64,000 nt of DNA from Bugulina stolonifera (GCA_935421135.1 OW285193.1:16168099-16232098), one strand, 5' to 3'. Positions 1-13,626 are shown, counted from the first letter of the stretch. Program-made: numbers and translations. Notes: generated by a model from the sequence alone, not told the origin.

Positions 1-247
1 TTTACTGACAGGTCTACAAGTGCACAGAGGCCTACACATGATGAATGCACATTGTACATTCTCAAATGTTTGAATTCTAAAGAGATAATATATTTTATTG
101 AGGGTTAACAGCATTGAATGGATTTGTAAATATAATAGTTAATGTAGGGCCATGCATTTACAGCTGCCAACCTGTATGTATTTTTAGAGAATTTTCCAAC
201 TTATCTCCATTAATGTATCTGGCAACGTCCTCCAATGTTTTCTTTAG

Positions 248-1501
248 GCCTACAGGTAACTGCAGAAAGAAATGAAAGCACAACTTCCAACTACAGCACC
301 GAGACTACCGACTTCTACAGCACCGAGACTACCGACTTCTACAGCACCGAGACCACCGACTTCTACAGTACCACCGACCTGTCCTCCACAAGTGGCAGTA
401 CGTCCACCATTTCCATCGCTACCCCAACAGGAAGTTCTGGTCATACTCCATCTTCAAATCAAACAACTTTATCTTCGACAACAGCCGCAGAGAAGAAGCT
501 AAATGTTAGGTCTATAGCTGGTCTAGGAATGGCTGTTGCCCTCTTCCTTATTCTCACAGCGATAGCCATCATCATCTGTCTAAGAAGGAAAAGGAAAAGG
601 TAAGTCTACACGTTCATATTATCCATAATATATTATATACAGTAGATAATATAACTAGCTATCATTTGATATTATACTCTATTGATCGTAGGAAATGATT
701 TGTCCATTATTTAAAAGTGTATAGACTACTTCTTGATGGCCGACATGCATGATTCAATTATTTCTGAAATACATGTATGTAGCCTACAAGGTACAAACAT
801 CTTAGAGCTATCCAAATTTCTCCACTACTGCACCTAACAGCAGTGAATAAGCTTACCTGATTGCAGTGACTCTACATTGTAGCAGTAGACTTACATGTTA
901 TACTGTGTTGTAGTGTTTATAGCAGCAGACTTACATATACTGTGTTGTAGTGACTGTAGCAGTAGACTTACATGTACTGTGTTGTAATGGCTGTAGCAGT
1001 AGACTTACATATACTGTGTTGTAATGACTGTAGCAGTAGACTTATTTGTATAAAAGGTGTGTTTGACCACTTTAGATTAGCAGAAAGTAAAAGGAGAGAC
1101 GAGAGAAGTGATGCCAGGGCCAAGGAGGCGGTGGCTGTGGCTGCCATGAGTCAGAAAGGTGAGATCCTCTTAGTTCACTTCTCTACTCAATAAAGTCTTT
1201 GTATCTACAATATAGCCAAATAAAATGTGACAAACTCCCATCATTAATCCATGCCATAACTTATGATGTATGGATTGTCCACATACACATAATCCTAAAT
1301 TACAATAATAATGTTATGATAATGATCATCAATATGGAGTTTTTCTACCTACATGGACATGCAGTAATATAATGCATAATGTATTATATATGTTATACAA
1401 GTATATAGCACTTTAGTAATAGCTGGTTTTGCTGCATTTTCATTTTAGTGAAGCTTCATCACATAATGGCGGTGTGCGACACTGACCCCATCAGGCAGTG
1501 A
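248..1501 (+). CDS. 3' end of a single-pass membrane protein with Ser/Thr-rich stalk (5' part outside window)
   Basis: Three exons can be joined in frame: 248 (or 256) to 599, 1076-1158 and 1449-1501, with phases 2 and 1 matching at the junctions. The first exon encodes a Ser/Thr-rich, probably O-glycosylated stalk that includes a 24-bp tandem repeat (unit STETTDFY, about three copies from position 295). It then gives a strong membrane helix (AVALFLILTAIAIIICL) followed by a basic stop-transfer run, RRKRKR. The second exon gives a charged cytoplasmic tail. The third ends at TGA 1499-1501 after a good polypyrimidine acceptor. The topology is type I: extracellular stalk, one helix, short tail. 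No family is recognisable from this end alone; the ectodomain lies to the left of the window. The last exon is the least certain part. Confidence 0.6.
879..1043. repeat. Minisatellite, 37-40 bp unit, about 4 copies, intronic
   Basis: The core AGCAGTAGACTTACAT recurs at about 881, 921, 958, 995 and 1032 (spacings 40, 37, 37, 37). It is followed each time by a TACTGTGTTGTA-type segment. The array lies in the intron just before the exon at 1076. It creates a spurious 73-codon ORF that is not a gene. Confidence 0.85.
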
Positions 1502-4080
1502 CACTGTTAGCATACAGCCAACATGCTTACAGAGAAACAGCGATAGTTTCACAACTGATGGAAGGACTAGCATTTGCCTACACCAAATACTTTTATACAG
1601 AATTATTATTATTGCAAAAATATCTTCCAGCTGTCTGATATACACAATTTACCTGTTGGTATGTAGTTTTAGTAGGTATTCCACAGTCAATTGGTTTGTT
1701 AGTTTTGAATAGGTTCCAGAGTTTATGGTATGAATGCATTGTGATAGGCATATAATAATATTATATATATACATGTATTATAATATTATATTAGGTTGGC
1801 CTTTATTAACTATAGGCTACTATTACACATTACATGACTTTACTTATGACACTTTGTTCAGCACTTTATTAGTACTTTGTTATTCTCATGTACTATAAAT
1901 TATATTATTTTTAATAAACTAACATGTACTGCTGACAATCTAAGAAATAAATCCGTTTAGAACCATGAGCATTTTAAAAATTGAGAAATGGAACTTCAAC
2001 TGTAGACATATTTTTACTTTGTTGTAAGAGATGAACTCTTGGGCTATTGGTTCAACACTTTCCAGTTCAAAGACATGCAAGTGTACAACATTGGCAGTTA
2101 TATAGTACAATAATATAAACCCACTATGTAATATGTCAGTGTGGAGAAGAAAAAAAAACATTGGTTACTTATATGGTCATATACATATAGGCCTATATAC
2201 TGTTATCAATAATAATTGTAATAAAATTTCCTCTGTAACTAAAATCCTCTGATGATAATACTAGAGCTAGTACCCAGATATAGGAAATATAAATTAAAAG
2301 ATGCCTCTAGTACTACTTTACATTAACAACTTCAATTTGTAATCATGATAAGAAATTACATGGGATTGATGAGTCAGTTAAAATTTGGAAGTTTTCTTTA
2401 ACAATTCGCAAAGTGCAAACTCATGCAAAAGAGATTAGAAAGGTAGAACTCCAACTTCCTGCTACCAAGTGCCGGCAAGGTGCCAGTAGGAATCAATGTA
2501 AAAACTAAGTTCTACAATGCAAAAGAGAGAAGACAACTCAGACAATGTGACAGGTTAGTGCCAAAGTGTTCTGAACTATTTTCAAATGTGGTTGATGGAA
2601 GAAGTGGAGAGACTTTCGTTTTCTGACATTGTGTCTACCAATTTTAGATTTCGCTGGCCTCTGACGATTTTTTCTATCAGCTACAACTTCCTACAAAAAA
2701 AATCATATGATGTTGCAAATTCTTGCTACAACACTACATCTAAGTTTGCCAGCTTGTTCCCTATATGCGTTATCTCCATTGAGATACCCACTTGTACCGT
2801 ATGCATGGCGAGTCACATAGCCAATGTTTACATTAGAGTAGGTACGTAGATAACATAACGATCATATGAGTGTTCTAGATATAGGTCAAGGTATAAGACT
2901 CAGGTGACAGTGTCACAAGACTGGACTAAATAATGTATGTGCCAAGTTACACCATCTCATGCCTCCACTTCCCGACATTGGTACGTGTTATCAAGGGATG
3001 GACTGGTTCAGGTTGAAGCCCCTCAATATAGTATGTGGCCGTGTGCATATGTGAGCGTGGTACAGACATTAAATGTTATTGCGGCACTGATAAATAAAAC
3101 TAAATAGAAGTTTTATCAGTCCTACATTGTGAATTTAAAGTGTACCAATGGCTATCGCATCAGAAATAATCGTACTTGCCGTGTCCTTTTATTCAGCTAA
3201 AAGGAATATACATACGTGTGTAACGTCAGTACCAAAATCACATACATGTAGCGCGCTACTTTCATTCTTAAGGCCTAAAACGGTAAAACTTGATTGATTT
3301 TTTAAAAAGAGGCCTGGTGCTAGAGTATGATTTCAGAATTGATGGTGTTAGTAAAGTGGTTATCTGGACCATTTGGATTTCATGACACAACGAAAAATTT
3401 TATCAACTTGATATTGTTTCAGCAAAAATTACCAAGGGTAGACATCTGCTATGTATATACATGTACGTGTAGATGACAGGGAAAGCAGAATTGTGATTGA
3501 AAATCTGTTATAATTGAAAAGTCATGAATCCTTAGCCAGCTGTACCAAGAAACAGTCCATGGTACAGCAATGTATTGTGTAATACTATTATAATATTTAG
3601 GTGCTGTTTCATGAAGGAGAAACAACATGGCAGTAACATAATATCCTAAGGTCTGAGTGCAGTCACACCTATTGTATTCCTTATAACAATTATTACAAAT
3701 ACATTATTTTATTGTTTCATAATTTATTAATAATGAAGTTTTATGGTATAGGTGTATTTGTTCCTAGAAACCGCAGGAAGTATGGAGAGGAAGGAAAGGT
3801 GATCAGGTCGCAGTTAAAAATAAGTCGACTAAAAATAATTAGCAAGAGTTAGATTGGATGGTCTGCTATTGATTTTTTCCGTAATAGCTTGAATGGGAAC
3901 GACCATTCTCATTTGATGTACAATTAACGACAGAGCAGCGCTTTCTTTAATTTGCTATCTTGATTAGCAAATATTGAGGTCTGTACAAATTTGTCTATCG
4001 ATATAATTACTTTTACATAGCCAACCAATTACAACTGAAAGCCGCGTCTTCAAATAAATTAATCCATTTTTCTATAAGTT
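1502..4080. other. Intergenic region between the stalk protein and the TPH-like gene
   Basis: Mostly AT-rich sequence with no exon chain or conserved protein on either strand. Short ORFs here (for example 2586-2849) have no recognisable domain or splice context. The final few hundred bases should hold the main promoter and 5' UTR of the hydroxylase gene starting at 4081. I see no convincing TATA box there. Confidence 0.5.
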
Positions 4081-7000
4081 ATGGAGAAAGGCTGTATGGA
4101 AGAAATGTTAGGTCACGCTTCGGAGAAAGTTAAGCTCTATCAAAGATCTCGAGGTGCGAGGCATTTCCGTAGTGAGAGTAGCATCAACACTGGAGAAAGA
4201 GCTCTTGCTAACTTGGAGGTAAGAAAGTCATGACTGTTAAAAATATTCAAATGGTGTTATATTCAACACGAAGGATCCAAACCTAGTAGAGTTACGAAAG
4301 TTAAAGTATGGCTGCCAGACATGACAGGATAATATATAAAGTATAAATACAAACGTGTGACATATGTATACCAATGAAATTCTTTGAAAAACATCCAAAT
4401 AATGAATGCATAAAAATTTTGTTTTAATATCCTAAATTTGCAAATTAAAGTAAAGCTGTAGATGATGCAGTGTAGTACAGCATATAGAGTAGGCATTAGC
4501 TGAATACCATCTCTCGTTTTTAGAATTTCAGACAAACACAAATCTGTTTTAAAAATTTTGTGCTGCTTGTTTAAATACATGTGCATGTATAAGGATTAGG
4601 TAGAACATACTGGGTTGAATAAAGTAAGACAATGAATCAAACTTTGCTTGATCACATACATATTCACAGCCAAGTTCTAAAGTAAGTACACGTACACCCA
4701 AGCCACAGGGTTCAAATGACACAAAGCTGATAGATAGCTCCAGTAACCAAGCCTGTACTGTATGCTGGACAGTGTAGATGTTATGACAAGATAAACAACC
4801 ATTAACACCTAGCAACGTGAGGGCAGAGTATTACAGTAACTATATTACATGGTAGATACTCCACTCACACTAAGCCAGACAGTCTGCATAGAAATGTGTT
4901 CAGTCAGAACAAACTACGTGCATTAGTACCTACTCAGTTTGGTGAAATAGCAGATTGATCATGGAGCTTGACCACACTGCTATATATTTGAATTTCCTTA
5001 TTTCAGTGCAAAAGATAATAAACAACATAATATTATTTTTATGCTATATGAAAAGCAGGCTATTTAGTAAAATGTAGATAATAATTCGTCTGTAGTATAA
5101 AAACAGTAAATTTGGATCAGTAAGGTTGACGAGTAGATTTGATATGGTCATTAGTTGGTTCCCAAAGTCCACCCCAGATAGCAGCATTTACACAAGGGTG
5201 CATATACAGACTAATGAACATTACTAAAAGTAGGTCACCGGTACCCGTAATCAAGCAATGTCATGACTTCTTAAATACTTAAGTTCCTTATGCAACTTGA
5301 TCTCATTTATACAATAATTTTAAACTTTCAAAACTTTTTAGAACAAAGTTTGTCCTGGTGATGTTAGTCTGTTGTGTTAACTAAACCTGTCTATTACTGT
5401 TAGGTGTAGACTATAATACCCATTTTGCATAGCCTTCGCCGGCGGTCAAAGTTTACTAAGTTGCAAAAACCTGTGGCTCAACAGTGCTGCATCACATGTA
5501 AAACACTGATAGTGGCTTTATCTCAGCTTGAATATAAATACTAACCAATCCTTTAGTTATATAAGCACAGTGCACAAGCACCTGCAAAACTATACAAGCC
5601 AGTTCTTTAGTTATATAACCACCGGTGTGTGAGGACCTGCAAAGCCCTGACATAAAATTACCAGCCATGAGAGATCAAGAAGTGTTAAGATTCGATTCAT
5701 ATGAAGAATTGAAGACTGTAGTTGGATCTATGAAGGTAGGCAGCGGTTCATTTGAGGCACCACGGACAAACAGCATAATCATTTAGGCTTTCACCTAAAA
5801 TTCATACAATAAGCAGCAACAGGAACTGTTAGCAAGTGTGAAATAGCTACATACAAAGGCTTATAAAAGCTTTTGACCGGTGACCCACATCAGTGCATAG
5901 TAACGAAATGATGGGAATGTATTTCATTCAATTTCTACAAAAAAGTTTCTGTTGAAGTTTAAGTACAAGTCTGTACTCTTTTGGGATTACATAATAATTT
6001 TTTATCGTTATGCTAGTCTGAATAATGAGAGGGACCCTCCATAATAATAATGGTAGTAGATGTTAATACATTGGAATGAATGAAGATAGCTTACACAACA
6101 CTCATTTCACTGAGCAATCCTGGCAAAAACAAAAAATGAAAATCCTCCATGTGCTCAGCAAGACTAAGCTACTAGACTAAATTTACTGCTACATATACAT
6201 GCATTGGATAGAGCTACGGATTTCTACCACTTCTAACTAGGCTGAGCTACGTAGCCTACACGTGTATATAAATTTGTATGAAGACAATAAAGCTTTTGGT
6301 AAGACGTGCAGTTGTTTAGGTCCACACTCTATCATTATGTCTACTTATACTGTACATACTTTCAATTTGCACATGTGTTACTTAATTCATTGAATGGTGA
6401 GAGCTTTATAATACAAACTGTGAGTTTTGATGCTGTATAGTGCTAGTAACACTCTGTAATTCCTGCTAATGTTGTATTTGCCAACAAAACAGACTATACA
6501 GTCACACACACAGGATAAGCGGTTGTCTTGTAGAGTCGCATTAAGAGACTGCCCAAGCTGATGAGTGAAGAGGATCTACACTTTGGCAACACTCGATGCA
6601 TCATATTCTCACTAAAGGATGAGATAGGGGGTCTGGCTAAAGCCCTCAAACTCTTCCAGGTTAGATAATAAAAACTAGGTATTTAAATTTGTATACATGC
6701 ATGTAAATTACACATCTAAAATGTTCCAATTTTAAATTAACTTTACTTGCTTAGCGTGAATTTTGTTGATCTTCTGTGATCAAAAGTTTTAAGCCACAGT
6801 AAAGTATTGTTGACTGTCATAAAAAGATGGACTTACATGGTGCTCATTGCTACGAGACACAAGTCATGTGAAGCTGCATTGTGTATGCTTTCCAAAACGG
6901 TGTGAAACACTTATGCTTGTACAATTCAGCTTTTCAGTGATTTATTTACATGAGCCAATGCCTCCTGTTACGGAAATGAGATTCAAAATTTTGTTGGGGG

Positions 7001-10000
7001 TAATATGTGCAGCTCGGGTGGAATGGGGTGTCTGAATCTTGGTTAAAAATGAAGGAGTTTCCAGCAGGACGGGGGGGGGGGGGGGTGGGGACTTGACAAG
7101 TATGACCCTAATTTATGCATGTGAACATGTGTGTATTTTGTTTTCAAAAGGAGAGATGACACTATTATATATTATGTATGCAGCCGGTTACATAAGTTTA
7201 TACAATACCAAAAATATGGTTATATAATTACAAGTTTCATAATGTGTGGTTTTACCTACCTATTAGAATTGATTTAGCCCACATTATTATCAAGTAGGAA
7301 GGTTGTAAGTCTATGGTATCATGGGTAGTAGCTCTAACAGACAGTAACTGCTATACCTGATAAGGATAATATAGAGTCACAAGATTAGGCCTATAGCCTA
7401 GTATATGTTACACTTAATGCCACTTTGTAATCTACCCGCTAGAGGTGATTAATGGTGAGATGTGAAGATACCGCGTAGGCATGTGACAATGTTCCTAATC
7501 TATAATCTGGCTCAAAGCCAATAATACTGACAGGCACATTTTTGCGTAGTGTTTGTTTTGAACATACCCTTTATGTTGGTATGTATACTACTTGTAGGAT
7601 AACAACGTAAATGTTATACACATCGAGTCCCGGCGTTCTCCGAATGGCAGCCATATGTGTGAATTTTTCTCGGAGATAGAGGTCGAAAACTCTACTCTAG
7701 AGACACTGGCATCGGCTTTAAAAGATCAAGTAGAAAACTTTCAACTTGGTGACGAGGAACCCCGCAGTCCACGCCCCGCAATTGAAACTATTGATGGTAG
7801 GTTAAAACATTCTCTGTTTCTAGTATTGCATAAAACATGTTTTTTCTATGCAATATAAATTAAACCAAATTTGGTAGTACATTCCGCCTCTGACAATCCT
7901 ATTATAGTGTTGTTGTTTGTTCCTAAATAATTTATAGCTCTCAGTATTCAAGGCTATATTAGAAACCTGGATGCTTAGTATAATTCCGCAATCATCGAGG
8001 CTGGTTATAGTTCTCTGCTATTCATGATAAATTTGATGGTCATTAACCCAAAGTGAAGTCTCCCAAGAGGCTCAGCCTACATTATACCTGTATAGAGAGA
8101 AAAAATACCAAGTCAATTTCACAACTATGCTGAAAAGTACTACAGCCTATTTTTATATCGAGATTTTGTGAATTGTTTTCTGGAGAAATCAGAATGAAAC
8201 CCAGTGAATCTCTCCCTGCAGTGACCTTTTACTTTTTCTATTTTGAAGTAAATATTTTAGATTTATTATCGGGTAAGGATTTTATATTAGAGTTTCGTCA
8301 TCAGTTCATTATTCTCAGTAAGCCATATGCAAAATACAATCAAAGTAAAATGTACATATCAACTAGAAGTAAGAGTAAATGTGCATACTAATTTTGTGGC
8401 AACTGATTACCACGCATAAAACTGAAGACCCACACAATGCATACAGCTGTTTGTTCACCGATGTCGGTTTATCCGTTTATTATTGTTAGAATACCGCCGT
8501 TACTAATTGGTTAAAATTAATTTAAGCACAAAAAGAAAGGGATATAAAATCACTGTGTTCTTTGATAACCGATTAGCATTAGGTTATAGTATCTTGGGAG
8601 TCATACTTCACACAACAGGAAACGCTGCCATGACGTAAACCATTTCATCTCCTATAATACTCTATCTACAAGCATCTAGACCTGTTAATACGTTAGACTG
8701 TCCCCTGTGGAGTGAAATAACTGGTGGTTGCAAAATATGAACAATTCTATTAGTATGCCGAGACACCCAATTTTGATTCGGGCTATTACTAAAGCGTCTG
8801 TTAGGATTAATTGTTGCATTAGACTACAGAAACATTAAATTTTTATTGGAACAAAAACTTCTAATTATTAATTAAAAAAATATATTGGTGTGAATAGGCC
8901 TGTATCATCAAGTTCAAGTTGAAGAACGCTAGTAACCCTTCCCATTGAGTCCAAAAGTTTCTTGTGGTTCGACCAAAGTAAAGACAGATGACGTTAGTGA
9001 AGATTGCGCGTATATACTATAATGGAACAGCAGTTGAATGAACAATTCTATACCTGCATAGGCCTACTACCTCACACTTCCCACATGTTATTCCAAAGCA
9101 GCTTTTATCTTTATCATTAGAAAATCATTCTATATGGGATTATTCCCATGAGGAGCTGTCTTGCTTATGTGAGTAAATATAAGAACATCAAATGCATGTA
9201 CACAGTGTATACAATATACATGTACATGTATATCTTGGATTGTTTGATCATGAGTTGAAAGCAAAATATTCATTTTTTTCTTTTAGAAGATTGTGAATAC
9301 TCAGTACCCTGGTTTCCAAGGAAAATCAGTGACCTAGATAGATCAGCTAATAGGGTGTTAATGGTCGGACATGGACTAGAAACAGATCATCCAGGTTTCC
9401 AAGATGAAGTTTACAAGCAAAGAAGGAAATACTTTGCAGAGCTCGCGTTTAGCTACAAACAGTAGGTCGTTTTTTAATTTTTTGTAACTATTGTTTCCAA
9501 TTGCCAAGCCATCAGCACACAACAGCTGAGGATAGATGTATGGCGAGAAATTACAGTTTATTTAGCTACAGGAAAAGTACAAAGTGACTGAGCTATGGTA
9601 CCAATATTAATGCCCCTCCCCCTTTAAAATAAAGTAAAAACTTCTAATCTAAAGCTATTACCTCTAAAAACTGCTGTGACAAACAATTAGAGTATAATGT
9701 ATACACATTTTTGTGTTCGGCTACAATGCTCGGCCTTAGTACTACATGTAGGTTTGTGATTTTGTTGTTATTGATTGATTTTGTCTCCAATTACAGCGGA
9801 CAACCTATACCTAGAATTGAATATACCAAAGAAGAAATAGCAACATGGTAAGTCATATCAGCCCTCTAGGTGTTGAGTGTATTTAATAAAACATCTGAGG
9901 CCAGATATAATATTACAACCCTGTCAGTGGAGAATAAAACCCATATAATAATATGTATATAGACCACATATTTATGAGGGGGGCAGGTTAGCTTCTGTTT

Positions 10001-13000
10001 CATAGATTTATAAGTATGACGTGTGTAGTAATATTTGTTTATTAGGGGTGTTATATTTGGAGAGCTGTCAAGACTCTACCCTCAGGTTGCCTGCAAAGAG
10101 TTCTTACAGAATCTACCTCTACTGGAAAGGAGATGTGGTTACAGGTACGTTATGCAACAATAGTAATTATACTAGTCAATTATGGTTCCTTTTTCCCCAA
10201 ATATGCTGTGGAACCATATCTGCTCGTGCCTTCCACTCATTCTCCCTCCCTGTACTCTCACCTCTGCCACCATACTTATATCCATCCTTTTCTCTTTTCT
10301 GAGAGCACATAATGATGGTAGATGAGATAAATGAGACAGTACTAGGGATTCCCTATTATACACCTATGGTATCGGAATTATATACTTTTATACTCACTCA
10401 ATTTCAGTTATGTTCATCGGATACGTCATTTAACTGAACGAAGGACCAAAAATCAGCAAGTTAACCACCACATCATTCGGCCAACCTATAATTTTAAAAT
10501 CAGGAAACAATATCAGAATTAGTATCTTTGAAAATGCTAATTACATGTAGCTAGCACCCACAACAAATATTATATTAAATGATAATTCTCTGCTATAGAA
10601 ATACTGTGATGGTACGCCAAGTCGTATCTTACATCTGACACTCATTATTGTGTGCATACATGTATATATTTGCTTGTACTTTACTCCTCTCAGAATCCAT
10701 TGATATTCATTTTGTACATGAATTGGACCATTATAAGCAACTTTTGTAGAACCCGACCTATTTTGGGTCGGCCGTCGGGCTTCCGGCGGCCATCTTGTTG
10801 CGCAACTTCCGGACGACCACACGTCGTCTTTTCCCGACGTCACGTCGGCCGGAAGTCCTTATACTATATAAAGGGCACTGTTTTACTGCTCATTGTCTCA
10901 GTCTACACTTGGCTTTCAATAAAGACACATCTATACTTGATACAGAGACTTTCACTTCCTTTTGTCAGGTCATTCGCTTAGCGAACCGCCTACTAGGTCG
11001 GATCACTCTCTTTCATTGTATAGTCTGAAGGTCGGACTTGAGATCAGATGGGTCGTCTTTGGTAGTATTTGGGCTACTGAGACCGCTCGATCTTTCATGT
11101 AATGCGAAGTCCTATTACCACTCATAGGCACTTCATTTCTGGGTCGATAGTCGTCCAAGGACGACCGCACCAAATCACAGAAACCATTACAATACATGAT
11201 ACTAAATAGTAATCTATTCTAAATTAAGATAATGATAACTTAGCCTATACCATTTTACATTAATAGTATAAAACAAGCAATTAATTGAGACAATAAGCGT
11301 TAGATTAGTGTTGACATTGTCAGATTGATTCCGCAATGTCAATCACTGAAAGATATTTAATAACCTTGTATCGCCCACAGACCTACATGTATATTATATA
11401 TAGAATTAAATCCAGACTCCGGGTAAAATATAGATTGAAGATTGACTAAATAATTATATTTGCTAAGCTTTTACATCAGAGTTATTTATTGGTTCTGACC
11501 TTGATTAGTTTTCTGTGGAGTTAGTTTTAAGCTAGCAACAACTTATTCAAGATTATTTATTTTACAGGAAAGATAACATCCCGCAGCTAGAAGATGTATC
11601 CGCCTTTCTCAAGGGTTTGTTTCTTATTAACATAACATGCATGGATACAGATCAATTTTTACATAGCCTATGGCAACAATATTCACCTCAACATATGGAC
11701 TTTAGTTGTTTGTGGTTGAATAATTCTACGTCATTCTACTCCCTCCCCCCTGATTCCGTATTACTGGAACACATGCTAGTGTTCACTCATAAAAAGCTTG
11801 CTCAAAGATTTACAGTATAAAGTGTACTTTTGATATTACTTTGCATTACATAATACATGCTTGATGAATGGCTTACAGAGAGAACTGGATTTACCTTGAG
11901 ACCAGTGGCAGGCTATTTGTCAGCAAGGGACTTTCTGGCAGGCCTGGCTTTCAGGGTATTTCACTGCACTCAGTATATTCGACATCACAGTACACCACTT
12001 TACACTCCTGAGCCGTAAGTAGAAATACAATACATTAATCAGCGTGAACATTTTTAGAACAAAAAAGAAATGCGATATATGCATACATGTTTATCAAGAC
12101 GACTTTGATGGTAACATGTCAATTCTTTTTGGTTTAGCAGAATAATCCCAAAGTTATCAAGGCAGAACTAATATAATAATATTAAACTGGTAGTGACAAA
12201 TGATATGAACTCTGATCAGCATACACAATACTGCACCTGTGTTGTTTATCTGTCACAGTGACTGCTGCCATGAACTTCTTGGACACATGCCTCTACTCGC
12301 AGAACCTACATTTGCACAGTTTTCTCAAGAAATCGGTTTAGCCTCTTTAGGGGCATCTGATGAAGAAGTCGAGAAACTTGCTACGGTATGTTACCCAAGT
12401 TAAGACACTATCCTATCATGTGTTGGCAGAACACAACTCCCCAAACATCATATAGGTGGTATTTATAGTTTTCTGAAAAGCTAATTTTATAGGACACAAT
12501 TTTCAATTCGCATGCAAATATCCAATGACTACTTTTGTTGTCTATTATTATAGTGCTATTTCTTCACTGTGGAGTTTGGACTTTGTGAAGAAAATGGAAA
12601 AATGAAAGTATATGGAGCAGGACTTCTCTCCTCCATTGGGGAACTCCAGGTAGGTAACTAGTAAAACACAACACCACAGATTATCAGAGAGATTACTGAC
12701 TATATAAGAAGCTCTGAAACAATTTCAGAAAGCTACAATAGTTTGATCACATGGACTGTTCAAAGATTCACAGCTCCTACAATAAAATGTCTCTCTAGGC
12801 CCGAATTACATCACTGTTCCCAACACAAATTTAGCTACTCAGACATGACTAGTAGCTTATACAATCTAAAATATTGACGATATTTATTCACACAGACTGA
12901 ACATATATTTGTTGCAGTTTGCCTTAACACCAAAAGCAAAAGTTCAACCATTTGATCCAACAACAACTTGTAAACAAGAGTGCATGATCACGGAGTACCA

Positions 13001-13626
13001 GAAAGGCTACTACTCCACAAGCAGCTTTGAGAATGCCAAGAACCAAATGAGGTAAGAATACAACTCCGATCTACAACTGTTCCGGTGTAAACATTCAGTC
13101 GCACAGATCTTGCCAAAGTTTGCTGTGTATTCACAAAGTTGATAGGAGTGTGGCCAAATGAGGGTGCTTTGGTGACAAAATTGTAAGACTCGACAGGCTG
13201 ATACCAACATATACAGGATCAATCACACCCAGTTTTTGACCAAGTCGTTAGAGTAGCTATATTGTGCATTTTATTTTTTTGCTTTGCTATTGTTTATAAA
13301 TTTGAAAATCACCCCAAAGTGCTTGACTCAGTCATTAGAGTAGCTCTATTGTTCGTTTTAATTGTTAGTGTTGTAGTTGTTAACAATTCGAAAATTCAGT
13401 GTACCAGAAATGCTTATGTTGGGAAATCCCTAATGATTCCACAGATCATATACATGTATGTTTCAGGGATTTTGCCAGTCATATAAATCGACCATTTGAG
13501 CTAAGATATAACCCATACACACAGGGAGTCGAAGTGCTAGATAATGAACAGCTTATCGCTCTCGCAGTAAGCGAGATCAAAGGAGATCTGAGCAAAATCT
13601 GTGCTGCCTTAAAAAGGTTAAAGTAA
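4081..13626 (+). CDS. TPH-like: Tryptophan-hydroxylase-like aromatic amino acid hydroxylase
   Basis: Twelve coding exons: 4081-4218, 6534-6659, 7598-7796, 9287-9461, 9797-9847, 10046-10144, 11568-11614, 11879-12014, 12259-12385, 12554-12649, 12918-13051, 13467-13626. All phases match, giving 495 residues, the usual family length. The enzyme hydroxylates an aromatic amino acid using tetrahydrobiopterin, O2 and non-heme iron. An ACT-type regulatory domain (about 60-125) precedes the catalytic domain, then a short C-terminal tetramerisation segment. Iron ligands are present as His328, His333 (CHELLGH) and Glu373 (FFTVEFG). The positions aligning with human TPH1 Tyr235, Phe313 and Ile366 are Tyr291, Phe369 and Ile422, as in tryptophan hydroxylases. 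PAH has Leu/Trp/Val there. The motif [14 protein letters not shown] is also TPH-like. The family is certain; tryptophan preference is inference. Exon 1 is supported by its donor and phase only. Confidence 0.93.
5538..5645 (+). promoter_or_regulatory. Duplicated ~46-bp module with two TATA-like boxes
   Basis: Two imperfect copies (about 5545-5590 and 5599-5644) share CTTTAGTTATATAA near the start and CCTGCAAA at the end. The TTATATAA boxes are at 5557-5564 and 5611-5618. The second lies about 50 bases before a candidate start codon at 5667, suitable spacing for an alternative promoter inside intron 1 of the hydroxylase gene. Promoter function is inferred. Confidence 0.4.
5667..5735 (+). CDS. 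Candidate alternative first coding exon of the TPH-like gene
   Basis: An ATG-initiated 23-codon reading frame starts [14 protein letters not shown] and ends exactly at a good donor (AAG|GTAGGC) in phase 0. That is the phase needed to join exon 2 at 6534. It cannot be an internal exon after the AG at 5664, because that frame meets a stop at once. It would replace the 46-residue N-terminus from 4081 by a different, acidic one. A duplicated TATA-like module lies just upstream. No homology supports it, so it is a prediction only. Confidence 0.35.
7071..7085. repeat. Homopolymer run of 15 G
   Basis: Uninterrupted G run in intron 2 of the TPH-like gene, followed by TGGGG. Such runs are prone to length error in sequencing. 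Confidence 0.9.
10745..11195 (+). mobile_element. LTR-like retroelement fragment with complete Pol II promoter and poly(A) signal
   Basis: A GC-rich block in intron 6 of the TPH-like gene stands out from its AT-rich surroundings. It starts with TGTAGAACCCGACC and carries ETS-type sites (CTTCCGG twice, CCGGAAGT once), a YY1-like GCCATCTTG, a CRE-like ACGTCACGT, a TATA box (CTATATAAAG, 10864-10873) and AATAAA at 10918-10923. A TATA box with a poly(A) signal about 50 bp downstream is the U3-R-U5 order of a long terminal repeat. No second LTR, coding region or target-site duplication was found, so it is a solo LTR or a truncated copy. The right boundary is approximate. Confidence 0.5.

Noticed and set aside
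4081..13626. Annotation as phenylalanine hydroxylase
   Set aside because: The three substrate-pocket residues and the VQPFDP...CKQEC segment match TPH, not PAH. PAH activity cannot be excluded from sequence alone.
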